A DNA stretch of 64,000 bases. Origin: Halisarca cf. caerulea. Taxonomy: Eukaryota; Porifera; Demospongiae; Chondrillida; Halisarcidae. Location of the stretch: contig CAUJGJ010000444.1 of assembly GCA_963170055.1 (NCBI GenBank), positions 5,735,118 through 5,799,117 of the forward strand, given 5' to 3'. This document shows positions 1 to 11,771 of this stretch, in pieces. A program made the translations under genes and the position numbers. Positions within the stretch are counted from its first letter, which is position 1. Each line of letters begins with the position of its first letter. Under the pieces are notes generated by a model, which was not told where the DNA came from, did no database searches, and was given only the letters and a program-made list of their open reading frames with translations.

Positions 1-545
1 CGTATAATTGGCAACGGTCGCGAGCAGGACAGGGACTTCTACAGGACCATTCACCCGGAAATGAATGACGGTGGGTGATCAAACTTGCAATACTAGAAGT
101 ATACATGTCAAAGAATACTATTCTGAAAAAAACGATTTTCGATGAACCGTACCTAATTCCTAATTTCTACTGGCGACTGTCACATATTGTGACCTATTTA
201 CACAGGAACATTCTCCAGCAACTGCACATCTTGAACATGAATCTAACCTTATGTATGCAGATAACCCACAGCTACTAGCAGATAGAAGTATTAATCCAAA
301 GTTAACCCTCCTATCCTCCTATGTACCAAATTTGGTTGGAAATATCCGAATTTTTTGGGCTTGAATGGCTGAGCGCAACGCGTCTATCTTGGTATTGAAC
401 GATAGCTCTGTATCTGTAGATTCTATCGAAGTGGTAAAACCCTGTTGTCAGGCAATATTTTCACGGGCTCAGCCCTGATGAACAAAGCCTATTGATTACG
501 GCTGTTTCCGCAAGGTTTCGTCCACATAACTCCGGAAATTTTCGG
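1..545. other. No gene seen
   Basis: Only short chance frames without recognisable domains occur here. The sequence is AT-rich and directly precedes the piggyBac-like reading frame. Confidence 0.5.
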
Positions 546-559
546 ACTTGCGAAATAAA

Positions 560-1722
560 ATGACCGATTGTAGAAAACGATTTACTACAGTTAACGTCCT
601 ATCCTTCTTTGATAAAGATGGAATATCGAGCGAAGAAGAGAATTGTTCGGAAGATGCATTCTTTGAGTATGTGGGAGTTACTTTAGCTGATTCAGATGAC
701 GATGTACTGGCTGTGCGTTTGAATTGCTTGTCAGAAGACGATGGCAAAAATGACAGCATGGACGAAGACAGTGTCACAGCCGAAGACACAGAAGACCATG
801 ATAATGAGGAGACAGACAAAGAAGCAGAGGAAACAGACATCAATACGGAGGAACAGGTGTGCGAAATAGGGCATCCAGTGAGGAATATGAAGCTAGCGAA
901 AGCTGTACCCCAAGCTATTGCTAACACTACTAGCACTTCAGAATTTTCTGATCATGATGCAACAGAATTCGAAGTAAGGGCAACAGAAGAGTCATTTGTA
1001 AATAACAGTGTGAATCCTTTTCCATCATCAAATACGTCTGACCAGTCAGGGGAGGCATCACCATCTGAATCACCTAGCCACTGTAGTGAGAATTCCGAGG
1101 CTTCATCTGAAGTTATGCCAACAAGAGGTCAATATCGCGGTAGAGGGCGGGGAAGGAGTCTGAGGCAAATTTCAAACAGCCGTTTTGGACGAGACCAAGT
1201 TCACAATTTTGAACCACTTTCCAGTGATTCAAGTTCTGACAATGATACAGGTGATAAGATTCTTCCAGTGGCTCCGACTAGAAGAGGAACTAGAGGGCGT
1301 GGACGTGGGCGTGGACGTGGACGCAGGTCTCAACATTCATCAAATTTTAGAGACCTTTTACCACCGAATGCTGTAGAGATTAGTAACAGAGATGAAGATT
1401 TCTCAGATTGGAATACCTTTTCTCCATTACGTGAGCCTGGACCCCATTTACCATTTTCTAATGACCACAAACCAACGGAGCTAGACTTGTTTTGCCTATA
1501 TATCAATGATGACATGCTCGAACAGTTTGTTTCAGCAACTACTAGCTATGCAGAGTCAAAGAAAGAGAGGAATAAAACAATGTACCAGCGGTTCAAGCGA
1601 TCCCCCCTTGACAAAGATGAAATACTACGGTACATCGGTGTTTTGCTTCTACTAAGCATCAACTCTGTGAGAAGCTATAGGGAAGCATGGAACAGGAAGA
1701 GCTCTCAGGTATTTGCCAAAAA
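560..1722 (+). pseudogene. piggyBac-like transposase N-terminal part, fused in frame to MULE sequence
   Basis: An open frame begins at ATG 560 and runs to 1978. Its first ~250 residues are acidic and Ser-rich with RG-rich tracts (RGRGRGR around 1290-1320). It then shows the start of a piggyBac (DDE_Tnp_1_7) domain: a FCLYINDDMLEQFV-type helix, a Thr/Tyr-rich TSYAE stretch, then DKDEILRYIGVLLLLSINSV and a YREAWNRKS segment. In the family this is followed by the catalytic DDE core, but here the frame passes near 1722 into MULE-type sequence. The piggyBac catalytic aspartates are therefore absent, and the piece cannot be an active piggyBac transposase. The join could be a deletion between two elements or a real chimeric gene; the frame is open across it. 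Confidence 0.6.
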
Positions 1723-3205
1723 TGCATTCTATGGACAAGGCTATCCTACCAACATCATAACAGATGATTCAGCAGCAGAGCATGATGGACTTGAAAGAAC
1801 ATGGCCAAACACCACTATGTATTTATGTGTCTTTCACTTCCTACAGGGCATGTGGAGATGGTTAATTTTTAATAAGAATGGAATACATAAAGATGACAGG
1901 CAACATCTGATGAAGTTAGTAAAAAAATGGTATAAGCTACCACGGAGTCTATTCTGGAGCATGAATATAGTTTACTGAAGGTAAATCCAATAGCAACCAA
2001 ATACAACTTTCTTGTGCACATGGATATTTATTGGAATCGAAGGGAAGAATGGGCAGTGTGCTTTAGGAATAAGACATGCATGCGTGGAATATATACAAAC
2101 AACTATGTTAAATCAGGAATTCGTATACTCAAAGACATTGCATTCAAGAGAGTAAAGGCATACAACTTGGTGCAACTATTTGAATTCCTGACCGTAACAT
2201 TTGAACTGTATTACGAGAGAAGATTACTAGCCATAGCATACAACCGAGTAGACAGGTACATTTCACTCAAGTACAAAGAACTGGGGGCTGTAAATGTAGA
2301 CCAGAGTGACATAAAAATGTGTGGACAATTCACATACATACACAGTCAGAAGCTCATCACAAGATCTTGAGTATTATGTTGATACACAGGCTTGGACGTG
2401 CACATGTACTGTAGGGTGAACAGGTTATCCTAGCGGAGAACCTTGTAAGCACCAACACGCTGTTGCAAAGAAGTACAATTTGAATGCTCCTAACCTACTG
2501 CCATATTTAACGGAGATGGTAGACACTTGCATGCAGTTATTGCTGTTGGAATGGAAAAAGCGGGAGACAGGACATTCTATTTAAGGCTAACTGATGAAAA
2601 GCAACCCCACGACATTGTATCTGACTTAAATTTTACTACATATGAAAACCCAAACGACAGCCCTAATGATAGTATGGAGAGTGACTCAGATAGCGGAGGG
2701 AAAAACTTGGATGCACTACTACAGATTCTACATACAAATAATGGAATTGATGAAGTAATGGATCTATGTGACACATTTGTCAAAGATGTACACACAAGAA
2801 TAAGGGAATTCGACACCCAATATGTTTCTGGGTTAAAGAAGTTGTTTTCATCTTACCTTGAGACCATTCACCACACAGAACCATTATTCTCGGCTACTCC
2901 ACAGCTAGCATCATTATTATATAAAACAACGTTCTAGTACTCATGACATACCTGGTACAAGGTTTGTGCGGGTTCAGCCAACTGCAATTTCACGGAGATG
3001 CAGCAGAGTCAGCAAAGGGAGCAGAATGGCCCATAGTGGACGTCCTCGTAAATGGCCAGCACATAACTCAACAAAAGATCCATATATCCAAACTAAGCGG
3101 GGGAAACAAGACAACATTAAACAAAAGCAGAATTTGCGACAGACTGAAGTCAAAAACCTAGCTAACCACTTTCAGCATGGTCGTGGATTAGTATTCGTAC
3201 ATATA
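1723..3205 (+). pseudogene. MULE transposase C-terminal half with SWIM zinc finger (decayed)
   Basis: From 1723 the reading resembles Mutator-like (MULE) transposases: a ITDDSAAE segment carrying a catalytic-type Asp, then CVFHFLQGMWRWL. A one-base frameshift near 1940 moves the reading into the 2014-2370 frame, which contains RGIYTNNYVKSGIRILKD and a KAYNLVQLFEFL helix. Next comes a SWIM zinc finger at about 2371-2475 (CTC, then CKHQHAV) containing an in-frame stop. The tail continues through 2527-2937, and after another shift a basic VQPTAISRR motif with a GRP segment lies at 2970-3050, typical of the MULE C-terminus. The family cuts DNA at Mutator-type ends; no terminal repeats are visible here. 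Several frame breaks make it a relic. Confidence 0.65.
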
Positions 3206-3304
3206 TAATACACAATAATAATTAGTAGGGTTTGTTGGCTGCTTTTGTACTTTAACTTCTTTGATAATCATTGATAATCCCCTGACCCTTTACAGTTACA
3301 CACA

Positions 3305-3308
<4 letters not shown>

Positions 3309-3353
<45 letters not shown>
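3309..3353. repeat. (TA)n microsatellite
   Basis: An uninterrupted run of TA dinucleotides of about 45 bases lies between the MULE relic and the hAT element. Confidence 0.95.
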
Positions 3354-3357
<4 letters not shown>

Positions 3358-3516
3358 ATCACTGGTCATAGCCGAAATGGCCCTTGACCTCAGCAGAATA
3401 AATCATTACGTCTTGCATAACAGTAGATAAAATAATACACAGTGTAAAAGAGGTGAAACAAGACTAAACAAAACAACCAAAAGTGACTTGACCAGGAATG
3501 AACAACAATACCTGAA

Positions 3517-6482
3517 CAGGGCCGGTGGAATAGGTAGGGCAGGTAGGGCTTTTGCCCTACCACTTTTTGTGAAAATACAGTTTTTTTCAGATTTTGAAAA
3601 TAAACGTTTTAGCCTAGTAGGAAAATAAATAGGGTATGCATACATATCGCCATGGACTGTCTGTTTAAATTTAACTCAGAAGTTGTGGATATTTACTTAC
3701 TCCCTGGCCTGGTAGATTGAGTACTGGAACAAGGTCTGTAAAAGCCGTTTCCACAGAGTATTAAGCGAGTCGGCCATTTTTTTACCTGCTGTAATTATAT
3801 TCATTTCCGTTTGTATATGAATGAGCTAATAAGATGGCTGCCTGCTTGAGTACTACAGCTAAGCAGTCTAGTTCTGAAGGAACTACATCTGGCCTCAAAT
3901 TCCCTGAGATTCCTGCTCTCCCCCACCAACCAGCAGAGTTTAAGTTCCCACAGCGGGCTTTTGGAGTCAAGTCAGTCACGTTTAGAGCTTTTCAGGCAAA
4001 ATGGTTCAAACAGTGGCCATTTTTGCATTATAGCGAATCCGAGGATCTTGTTTATTGCCATACATGTATCAGTGGCTTCAAGCAAGGAAAGATGAAAGCT
4101 GGCAGTGCTGAATCAGCCTTTGTAAGTACAACCATGGAATAATTCCATCTAACAAACCAGTAGACTGTATTTATGTCTTGTTATTAGTGTAGCTAGCTGG
4201 TAACTGACAATTGCAGTGCATTTTGTTTGTATTGCATATTTATATAACCAGGGTGTCACTGTTACAGAATACTTGAGAACATACTATTTTACTATACATC
4301 TTGTTATTGGTTGTGCATAGAGGAAGAAGTACATTTCACATAATTTCTTTGCAACTGTACTACATGCAGATAATCGATGGTTTCTCTAACTGGAAGAATG
4401 CAACATCACTTTTTGCTCAGCATGAGAAAAGTTCTTGTCATCGCCAAGCTGTAGATGAAGTTATTACTATTCCAGCTACCAATAGAGATGTTGCTGAAAT
4501 GCTTTCCAGTCAGCTAGTGAAAGAGAAAGAAAACAACCGGTGTATGCTTATAATGATTATAACATGCCTACAATTCTTAGTTAGGCAGGGATTGCCTCTT
4601 AGAGGAGATGGAGATGAGCAAGATAGCAACTTTTACCAACTCCTCAAGCTCAAAGGGATGGATAATCCATTGTTATCTGACTGGTTACAGCGAAAATCTA
4701 GCAAGTACACATCTCACGATATACAAAATGAGATAGTGAAAGTGATGTCAATGCAAGTACTACGAAGAATAGTCTCAAATTTGCAGCTCTCACCATTCTT
4801 GGCTCTCATGATGGATGAATCTGCAGATAATTCAAATGTTGAACAGGTAGTGTACGTTATGCGTTGGATTGATGAAAGGCTAGAGGTCCATGAAGAATTT
4901 CTAGGCCTGTACAGTGTACCTGCAATCAACTCTGATACCTTAATGAGTGTAACGCAAGATGTGTTCCTAAGAATGAATATTCCATTTGCAAAGATTCGAG
5001 GTCAGTGCTATGATGGAGCCAGTGTGATGAAAGGTTCCAAATCAGGTATATCAACACGGATTTTACAGAAAGAACCGAGAGCGATATATACCCACTGTTA
5101 TGGGCACTCAATTAACCTTGCTGCAAGTGATGCCATTAAATCTGTGAAACTCTTGAAAGATGCATTAGACATTACTCACGAGATCACCAAACTAATAAAT
5201 ATTCACCTAGACGCGAAGCAGTCTTTAGGGAGATTAAAGAATGTCACGAAGCAGCTGTGGGTAACCATTCTGTAGGGATCCGTGTGTTGTGTCCCACAAG
5301 ATGGACTGTTCGGGCCAAAGTTCTCAAGAGCATCATAAACAACTATAGCATTCTTCAGTCAACATGGGATGAAGCACTTGAAATAGCAAAAGACAGTGAA
5401 ACAAAAGCTAGACTAATTGGCGTCTCAACTCAAATGCAACAGTTCAATTACCTCTTTGGTGTGTTTCTCGCTGAAATGTTGCTACAGCACACAGACAACC
5501 TTAATGAAAGCCTGCAAAAGGAGACTTTGAGTGCAGCAGAAGCACAGCATTTGGGAAAAATGGTGATAGATACCCTTAGGGATGTTCGTGGAGAGAAAGA
5601 GTTTGATCTCTTTTGGGAAAAAAGTGTCCCGCTTTGCAGAATCTGTTGATGTTGAGGAACCACATTTGCCACGTCAGAGGAAGCCCCCTAAGAGGTTTGA
5701 ATTAGGGATATCATTAGGTCATTTCTCCACTACTCCAAAGCAGCACTACCGCTACTGTTATTATGAGGCAGTTGACAATATCATCAATTTTTTAGAGGAC
5801 CGCTTTGATCAACCAGGCTATAGAATCTACTGTCAATTAGAACAGCTCCTTTTGAAGGCAAGCCAACACTTAGAGTATGACGAGGAATTGGAGAATGTGT
5901 GCACCTTTTATAAGGATGATTTTACTGACAAAGAGAGGCTTCATACACAGCTTCAAACATTTGGGGTGAATTTCTCAAAAAAGCTGACCTCAGACTCTAC
6001 ATCCACAGCCACACCTGTCTATCTTTGACATTCGGAATTACTTTCAGTCATTTTCCACCTTGGAGAGGGGCCTCTTTAGTGAGGTTGTTCGTGTTCTTCA
6101 ACTTGTACTCATCATGCCTGCCACCAACTCTTCTTCAGAACGTTCCTTCAGTGCATTACGACGGATCAAGACATTTTTACGCAGCACAATGAGTCAACAA
6201 AGACTCAACAATTTGATGGTATTGCATGTACACAAGGACATAACCGACAAACTAGTAGCCAAGGATGTAGGTAATGACTTTGTAGGTCAATCGGCACATC
6301 GACTGTCAGTATTCGGAGAATTTTAGAACAATTTATAATCAATGCCATTATAGTATTGAGTTGTTTTTTGTTACTGCATGATGTCATTGTAACATTTTGA
6401 CATAGTACCATTTTTTATTATATATGGCAATTAAAGTGTATAATTAAAGCCCCACCACTTTTTTATGCTTCCTCCGGGCCTG
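3517..6482 (+). mobile_element. hAT DNA transposon 1 (ZMYM1/DUF4371 type) with 5-bp target duplication
   Basis: The left end reads CAGGGCCGGTGGAA (3517-3530) and the right end, on the reverse strand, CAGGCCCGGAGGAA (6482-6469), matching at 12 of 14 positions. CTGAA occurs directly outside both ends (3512-3516 and 6483-6487), so the target duplication is 5 bp, or 7 bp if a following CA is counted. The body carries one decayed hAT transposase gene in the same orientation. The second hAT in this window (24390-27342) has the same type of ends and duplication. Confidence 0.8.
3834..6326 (+). pseudogene. hAT transposase, TTF zinc finger + DUF4371 + hATC (frameshifted)
   Basis: Exon 1 (3834-4121) encodes the start of a TTF-type zinc finger (FRAFQAKWFKQWPFLHY, YCHTC). 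A donor GTAAGT at 4122 and an acceptor at 4369 are both phase 0. Joining them completes the finger with a GFSNWKNA segment and a HEKSSCHR motif. The RNase H-like core follows, with LALMMDESAD (first catalytic-type Asp), IRGQCYDGASVM and a THCYGHSINLA motif. The frame breaks near 5260 and again near 5640 and 6030. The C-terminal hATC dimerisation segment is at 6100-6230 (PATNSSSERSFSALRRIKTF). ZMYM1-like hAT proteins are cut-and-paste transposases; with at least three frame breaks this copy is not functional. Confidence 0.8.
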
Positions 6483-6649
6483 CTGAACACAGGGAGCACA
6501 GCCAACATTATTGGATAGGTGACACACAAAGACTGATATAATAATAATAACTTAGACAGGATGGGACAAGTGAGAAAATCTAAGTAACATGGCCTTAAAT
6601 ATAAAATAAGCAGATTGATTATAATAGATGGGTTGGGATTACACACAAA

Positions 6650-6965
6650 CAAGTGATTCGAGTTAAAAACTCGTGGGGGCTGCCGCCCCACGCACTCGAA
6701 TCACTTGCAAAGCATTGGAGTGTAAGTGCACAGCTGAACATTCATTGAACATACTGTTTATTGTAACTGGACGATTGTTTTGAAAACAATTGCCATATTT
6801 GGCAATTGTTTTCAAAACAATTCCTATATTTGGCAATTGTTTTCAAAACAATTCCTATATTTGGCAATTGTTTTCAAAACAATTCCTATAACTCATTCCT
6901 GTATAAATTTATACTTCTCTATTACTATTATATAAATTCTCTATTGTAAGACTTTCTTCAAATCC

Positions 6966-7004
<39 letters not shown>

Positions 7005-7066
7005 GACGAGCGTTACACACCGGAAGTCCAAATGAAAACAATATAGGGGCTGCCTGTGGCAGCCCC
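6650..7066 (+). repeat. Hairpin-ended non-autonomous repeat, copy A
   Basis: The left end is a strong hairpin: CAAGTGATTCGAGT (6650-6663) pairs with ACTCGAATCACTTG (6694-6707) around a GGGGGCTGCCGCCCC loop region. The right end is a second hairpin, GGGGCTGCC...GGCAGCCCC at 7046-7066, preceded by CCGGAAGTCCAAATGAAAACAATAT. A (TA)n tract lies inside at about 6967-7001. A reverse copy with the same interior lies at 28983-29321, and a relative with the same kinds of ends at 36221-36535. It has no coding capacity. Confidence 0.75.
6770..6893. repeat. 31-bp palindromic tandem repeat inside copy A
   Basis: The unit contains ATTGTTTTCAAAACAAT, which is self-complementary apart from the central base, followed by TCCTATATTTGGC. 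About three to four copies follow each other with a period of 31 bases. The reverse copy at 28983-29321 has only one such unit, so the array expanded in this copy. Confidence 0.85.
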
Positions 7067-7973
7067 TAAAAAGATAAATTTATCACTATAGAGCACAAAT
7101 AGTTAAAGTAATACCTTCTGTAGTGGGATTGGATCATCATAGTACTACAGCCCTTCACACGTAGGACTAGTCAGTTAGCTAACCAAAACTGCCAATTACA
7201 GCAAAATATTACAACACTTAACAAGATATCCTACCATAGCTGTCAGCTGCAGACCGAGTTATCAGTACAGGTGTAAACAAAGTTACTGGTGTAACTTGTC
7301 AAACAGCGGAGCTTATCCCTTGCCATGAGGGCGCAGTAAACACGTGCTGGTCATATGTATGTGACATCATCATTTAAAATAACTAAGTCCAGAATGGGTG
7401 CATCAAACAAAAAATCGCACCCGGGATAGCCTTATCTGTAAGATTCAAGGAAACAGACATGCTCAAGGTAAGACCCCATATGTATATATGCGTAGATAAA
7501 AGTTGAATTTTTTGTGCAGTAAAAGTTTTTAAAATTAATGGAAAAAATTGCATTTTTTGTCGTATTGGTTCACTAGTTATATATCATTGACTACCTCACT
7601 GTAACTCCCCCCAACATTCAATTTGTGGGTGCCGGCTATTAGACATGACACATGCTTACAAGGTCGTTGCTATTGTGAACCTCTCAGTCTTCCCTGTACT
7701 TTCAAATTGAGTAAATTTTTGCATGACAACCATATCGAAGGACTCTTTGAGAACAGTCTAAACTAGTGAACAATGGACCATTGTTATGGCTGAACAATTA
7801 AGGAACATTGAAAGGGCCTGCATTTGTATTCTGAACTGGATTGTCAAGGCTATAGTAAACTTTCATGAATATGACTTTATAGGTATAGCTTTTGCGAGAT
7901 CTGTGAAACCATGCGAAAGTTTCAACTCACATTAACTTTGCACATGCACACACAAGTACGAGTGTGCATGTAA

Positions 7974-8015
<42 letters not shown>

Positions 8016-8385
8016 ACACACACACATGCATGTGGGACATGTTCGAATCTGCCCTGCGTGCTAATTAGTTGGAATCCGAGAAAAAGCGTTATTCAATGGC
8101 TTCAAGTCATGTGACATGTGCATGATAAATCGTGACATTGTAATGTGTAAGCATTGAGTTTGTTTTTGCTGCAGCAATCATTTTGCATTTTCTGTACACT
8201 TGCGAACATTTATCTAAATATAATTTGTTCAATTGTATTCGTTCTGGGAAGAAGGCTAGCTGAAGCGCGTTATTAATCAGTATTTTAATATCATCGGAAA
8301 TAGCAAGATGGTCCAAGATGGTATGCTATTTTCTCTTAATGGGTTCAATTCCAACCCATCAAGGAGAAAATGAAGATTGGCTATT
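7067..8385. other. Non-coding stretch with (CA)n tract
   Basis: No supported gene. A (CA)n microsatellite with a TACA interruption lies at about 7977-8026. Short frames here lack domains. Confidence 0.5.
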
Positions 8386-9252
8386 CTATTCTAAAGTAAA
8401 ACATTCGTTATTTAGATTCAAACCCACGGCTACAGCCAGGAATGACACTTGACACTCACTTGTCCGTCCTGTAGTGGTTATGATCAACAAGTTGTTTCTG
8501 TTGCTTTGACATAGCCTACACCTGTCTTTGCCTTTCTTCACAAGAATTGAGCATTTTGGGTGTCGAACTGTTCCGTTGGTGGGGTAGGAATGATCAGTTT
8601 CTAAACCACCAACTATAGTATAATCCACATATGATTTCGCGACATTTCTATACTTGCTAACACCCACACGTTTTAGAATTGCTTTTTTCATGGTCTCATC
8701 AGAATTGCCCTTGCAAATGGCTAGCTGGGATAATTGTGTGTCCAGATCACCAATTGTGTCGGGTGTAACTGTAGGTGGAAGTCCAAATTTGATAGGCCAA
8801 ATTCGCTTCCCAATGGCATAAAGTGTATAGGACCCATTTGGAGCTATTACCAGGGTTTTCAACTTTTTAAACGGATCTTCTCCATCTGGCACCATACTCC
8901 TCTTTACCATTTCAAACAATCTAATTTCTTCTGTAAGCATGACTGTCCCGTCAACCCATGTGGATAAATACTCTAGAGACTTGACCATTTCAGGGATTTG
9001 TTCTATTGTGTAGCATTACTCTCTGTAGCCTGAAGAAATTTTAGAAATTGTTTGTTTTAGACTATTCTACAAAGCAGTGCTAAACATAATAATATACATG
9101 CCTGCAGTTGTACAAACACTCACAGTAATCTTTCTTCTTTTTGCTGGCTTGCTCAATCTAGACTTCCTTTTTCCCATCTCTCTGCAGGTACACACTAATG
9201 ATGATTGTTCCAACTCCGTATATACAGCAGTCTTGTTCCATAGATATATCAC
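8386..9252 (-). CDS. Hypothetical protein with Cys motif, possibly two exons
   Basis: I do not recognise this family with certainty. The main open part runs from ATG 8988 to 8386 (200 codons) and is unbroken. It contains a KCSILVKKGKDRCRLCQ segment, a C-x10-C-x2-C arrangement that could bind zinc, followed by SNRNNL. Similar Cys motifs occur in lineage-expanded, transposon-associated proteins of sponges and cnidarians. Upstream on the same strand, 9252-9125 encodes a short basic segment (MGKRKSRLSKPAKRRK) that ends at a good donor (ACT then GTGAGT at 9123). The matching acceptor is unclear because a TAA lies close upstream of ATG 8988. Function unknown; possibly a transposon accessory gene. 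Confidence 0.4.
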
Positions 9253-9269
9253 GGTACATGTACTTTGAC

Positions 9270-10405
9270 CAGTTGCTTTTTCTTTCTCTTTTGTATTATG
9301 GACAATAGTCTTTGTGATGAATAATGCATTGTCGCTGAGTCGCCCAACCGCTTAAACATATTCATTTATGACGTCATGCGGGCTTCAACATTTTTTGAGG
9401 CAGCCAACCTGGATTTCGATTCTGATCTACAACTTCTACAGATTTTAGCTCTTTGTACATCTCACTATGCGTTAGTAACCCATACAATGTTACACTACTA
9501 CATGTATACGCTAACGTTTTCGTATAGTGTAGGATTTTGTATTAAAGTTATCGAGTTTACCTTCACACAAAATGATACCCGGCGAAACCAAACTTGCGGC
9601 GATTTCTCCCGATGAAAGTCTCTCAATTCACTTCTAATGGTGTCCATGTTGCAGGCCACTGTCATTTACCCCATACCGAAGGCCTAACGAATCGGTAAGT
9701 CGCTTTTCGTGGTTGCATACCCTCGCACACATCCAAATCTTGTAAATCTTATAGAAAGTCGAAGTACTTGGCATTCGATACCTTTGTGCCGGTCTTTTAT
9801 ACTTCTGGTGTGTGGATTAGAGCTTAGTGAAGATGTTTAAGCGACAAGAGGCATATCTGTGCCAACTTGCCAGAGTTATGAGAAGAAGTGTTGCGCGCAC
9901 CAATATAGTCAACTTGACAGCGCTTAGGAACACCATACTTGCAATTATTATTATCGCTTACGCGTTATATGGCATATAAATTAGTGAGTCACCTATCCCC
10001 ACCCCTTCTATCATCTATGCACACACACACACAGCATGTTCAACTTAGAGATAATAATGGACCACTGTGACTGCAGCTAAACTTATCTCCGGACTGCAAA
10101 AGCTTCTAGTAAGTTTTTCACGCGCACGTTTGGGGAGCAATAGTAAACAAACTTCACTCTTCTTGGCAAGAAGAAACCGCTTTGCCTCTGTAACGGACAA
10201 ATGGCGCCTATTGTGGTTAGTACGTACGTCGTGCTTGCACGCTGCATGTGAATTTATTACATAGAATTAAAGGTATTATTGTACTTAAATGCAGTTATAA
10301 TGGTTACTAAAACTGCTCCTATCATGATTTTGCATGCATTCCAGCACCTGGAGTTTGGCCTCGATTCTTCAATAATCGTAGTTTGGAGTTGTTCGTTGTA
10401 TACGT
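9270..10405. other. No gene seen
   Basis: Short frames only, none with a domain. A small (CA)n run is at 10020-10033. Confidence 0.45.
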
Positions 10406-10410
10406 TCACC

Positions 10411-10913
10411 ATGCCCAGATGTACTGCAGTCTCAGTCAGAAAGAGGCAGTATCAAAGGAAAAAGGTGCAAAAAAGGCGTCAACGAAGAAGCGATAGACGA
10501 CAACACAAGGTGGATGAAATGTGTCCAATAGACGCTGCATGTCACGAAGATATACAGTACACAGCTGCTCTGGAATCGTCCCGTACATCCGCAGGATCTC
10601 CTGGACCAAAAAATGCAAAATAGCACCTCCTGTGCAGCATCTCGCCAATACGGCCCACTGTCAGGATGATCGCGATGTAGATAAGCATGTATCTGATTTA
10701 TTAATAGGTCAGTCTCGAACCGACTTGCCAAGAAGATCTAGAGTAACTGTTGAAGAATTACAAGAAGAGAAGGACATACTGGAAGAGAAGCTCAGCCGTG
10801 TCCGAACTGAAATAAAGAAAAAGATTGCTCGCATGAAAGTACAATACAGGAATATGTACTCTGGCAATACAAGAGCATCAAAGTTACTTTTATTGTCTTT
10901 AATAAACAAATAA
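10411..10913 (+). pseudogene. Basic/coiled-coil hypothetical protein, frameshifted
   Basis: ATG 10411 opens a very basic stretch (VRKRQYQRKKVQKRRQRRSDRR), reading to 10623. A second frame, overlapping from about 10580, reads on to 10913 and encodes a likely coiled coil (VTVEELQEEKDILEEKLSRV) with a basic tail (IKKKIARMKVQYRNMY). One frameshift near 10600 would join them into a protein of about 165 residues of bZIP-like layout, but no leucine-zipper family is recognised. The coding claim rests on composition only. Confidence 0.3.
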
Positions 10914-11026
10914 CATAATGAATTTTAGAACTTAATTTTGCATACGTACCATTGACCTGAATTGTATGTGTTGAATATCATCTTAATTGCTGTATACCGT
11001 GATGATATACTATTATATTAACAGTA

Positions 11027-11202
11027 TACAGTCAAACCTGGTTAGTGAGTACACCTGGGGACCTTCCGAATTGCTACTCACTATCAGTAGTACTTGCTAA
11101 CCATATAGATTAGTATTGTGGGTTATGAGCTGGGGTATCCTTGTACTTCCTAACCAGTACTTCATTAACAGTGTTTTTACTAACGAGGTTCTACTGTAAT
11201 AT
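11027..11202. mobile_element. Small pogo/Tigger-type MITE
   Basis: The ends TACAGTCAAACCTGGTTAG and, on the reverse strand, TACAGTAGAACCTCGTTAG form inverted repeats flanking about 175 bases of non-coding DNA. TA plus CAGT-like ends are characteristic of pogo/Tigger elements. Confidence 0.7.
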
Positions 11203-11233
11203 TAATATTGCATTAATTTAATAACATGAAGTA

Positions 11234-11386
11234 CAGTCACACCTGGGTTATCCGAAAGTGCTTTACCCGAAGCTCTGCTGTGAGTCACCATCACTAATCT
11301 GTGTACAATTTAGTACACTGAATTATCCAACTATACCTACTTTATTCAACACATTGGATAGATAAGTTAACCAGGGACCACTGTAT
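11234..11386. mobile_element. Second small pogo/Tigger-type MITE
   Basis: The left end TACAGTCACACCTGGGTTATCC and the reverse-strand right end TACAGTGGTCCCTGGTTAAC define an element of about 150 bases. It lies only 30 bases from the previous MITE, and its TTATCCGA end resembles the Tigger-like element at 45053. Confidence 0.7.
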
Positions 11387-11771
11387 ATGCATTTAAAATA
11401 TTGCATTCTGCCCTTGACTTAGTTTTAAAATTGAATGATAACAATAATTTTACATATCCCCTGGTATATCCGGGCAGGTTGTGAGATGATTGATAGTTGG
11501 TTGCAGGTAGAGCTACACAGTGGCACAATAATTTCAACAAGCATGCATGCTTCGCCCTGTGGGTCCAGCTGCACTCCCCTTTGATAGGGTGAGAAGTATG
11601 CACTTATAATAACAAATTTAAAAATTAGATGTATTTGTTTTGCTAACAACCAATTAGCTAGAGGTCATCACATTTAGGCCAACATCATTGCGCATGTGCA
11701 GTGCATATTGGCGGGATAATTTGCAGTACATGCATCTTACAGTAAAGGATCCCAAAGGCTAACTTGAAGGC

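Noticed and set aside
496..936. Reverse-strand Ser-rich frame
   Set aside because: Antisense shadow of the acidic N-terminus of the piggyBac-like frame.
3309..3353. (TA)n as a replication origin or promoter
   Set aside because: Plain microsatellite; similar tracts occur throughout the window.
10067..10264. Small basic frame at 10.1 kb
   Set aside because: Too short, no motif, no splice context.
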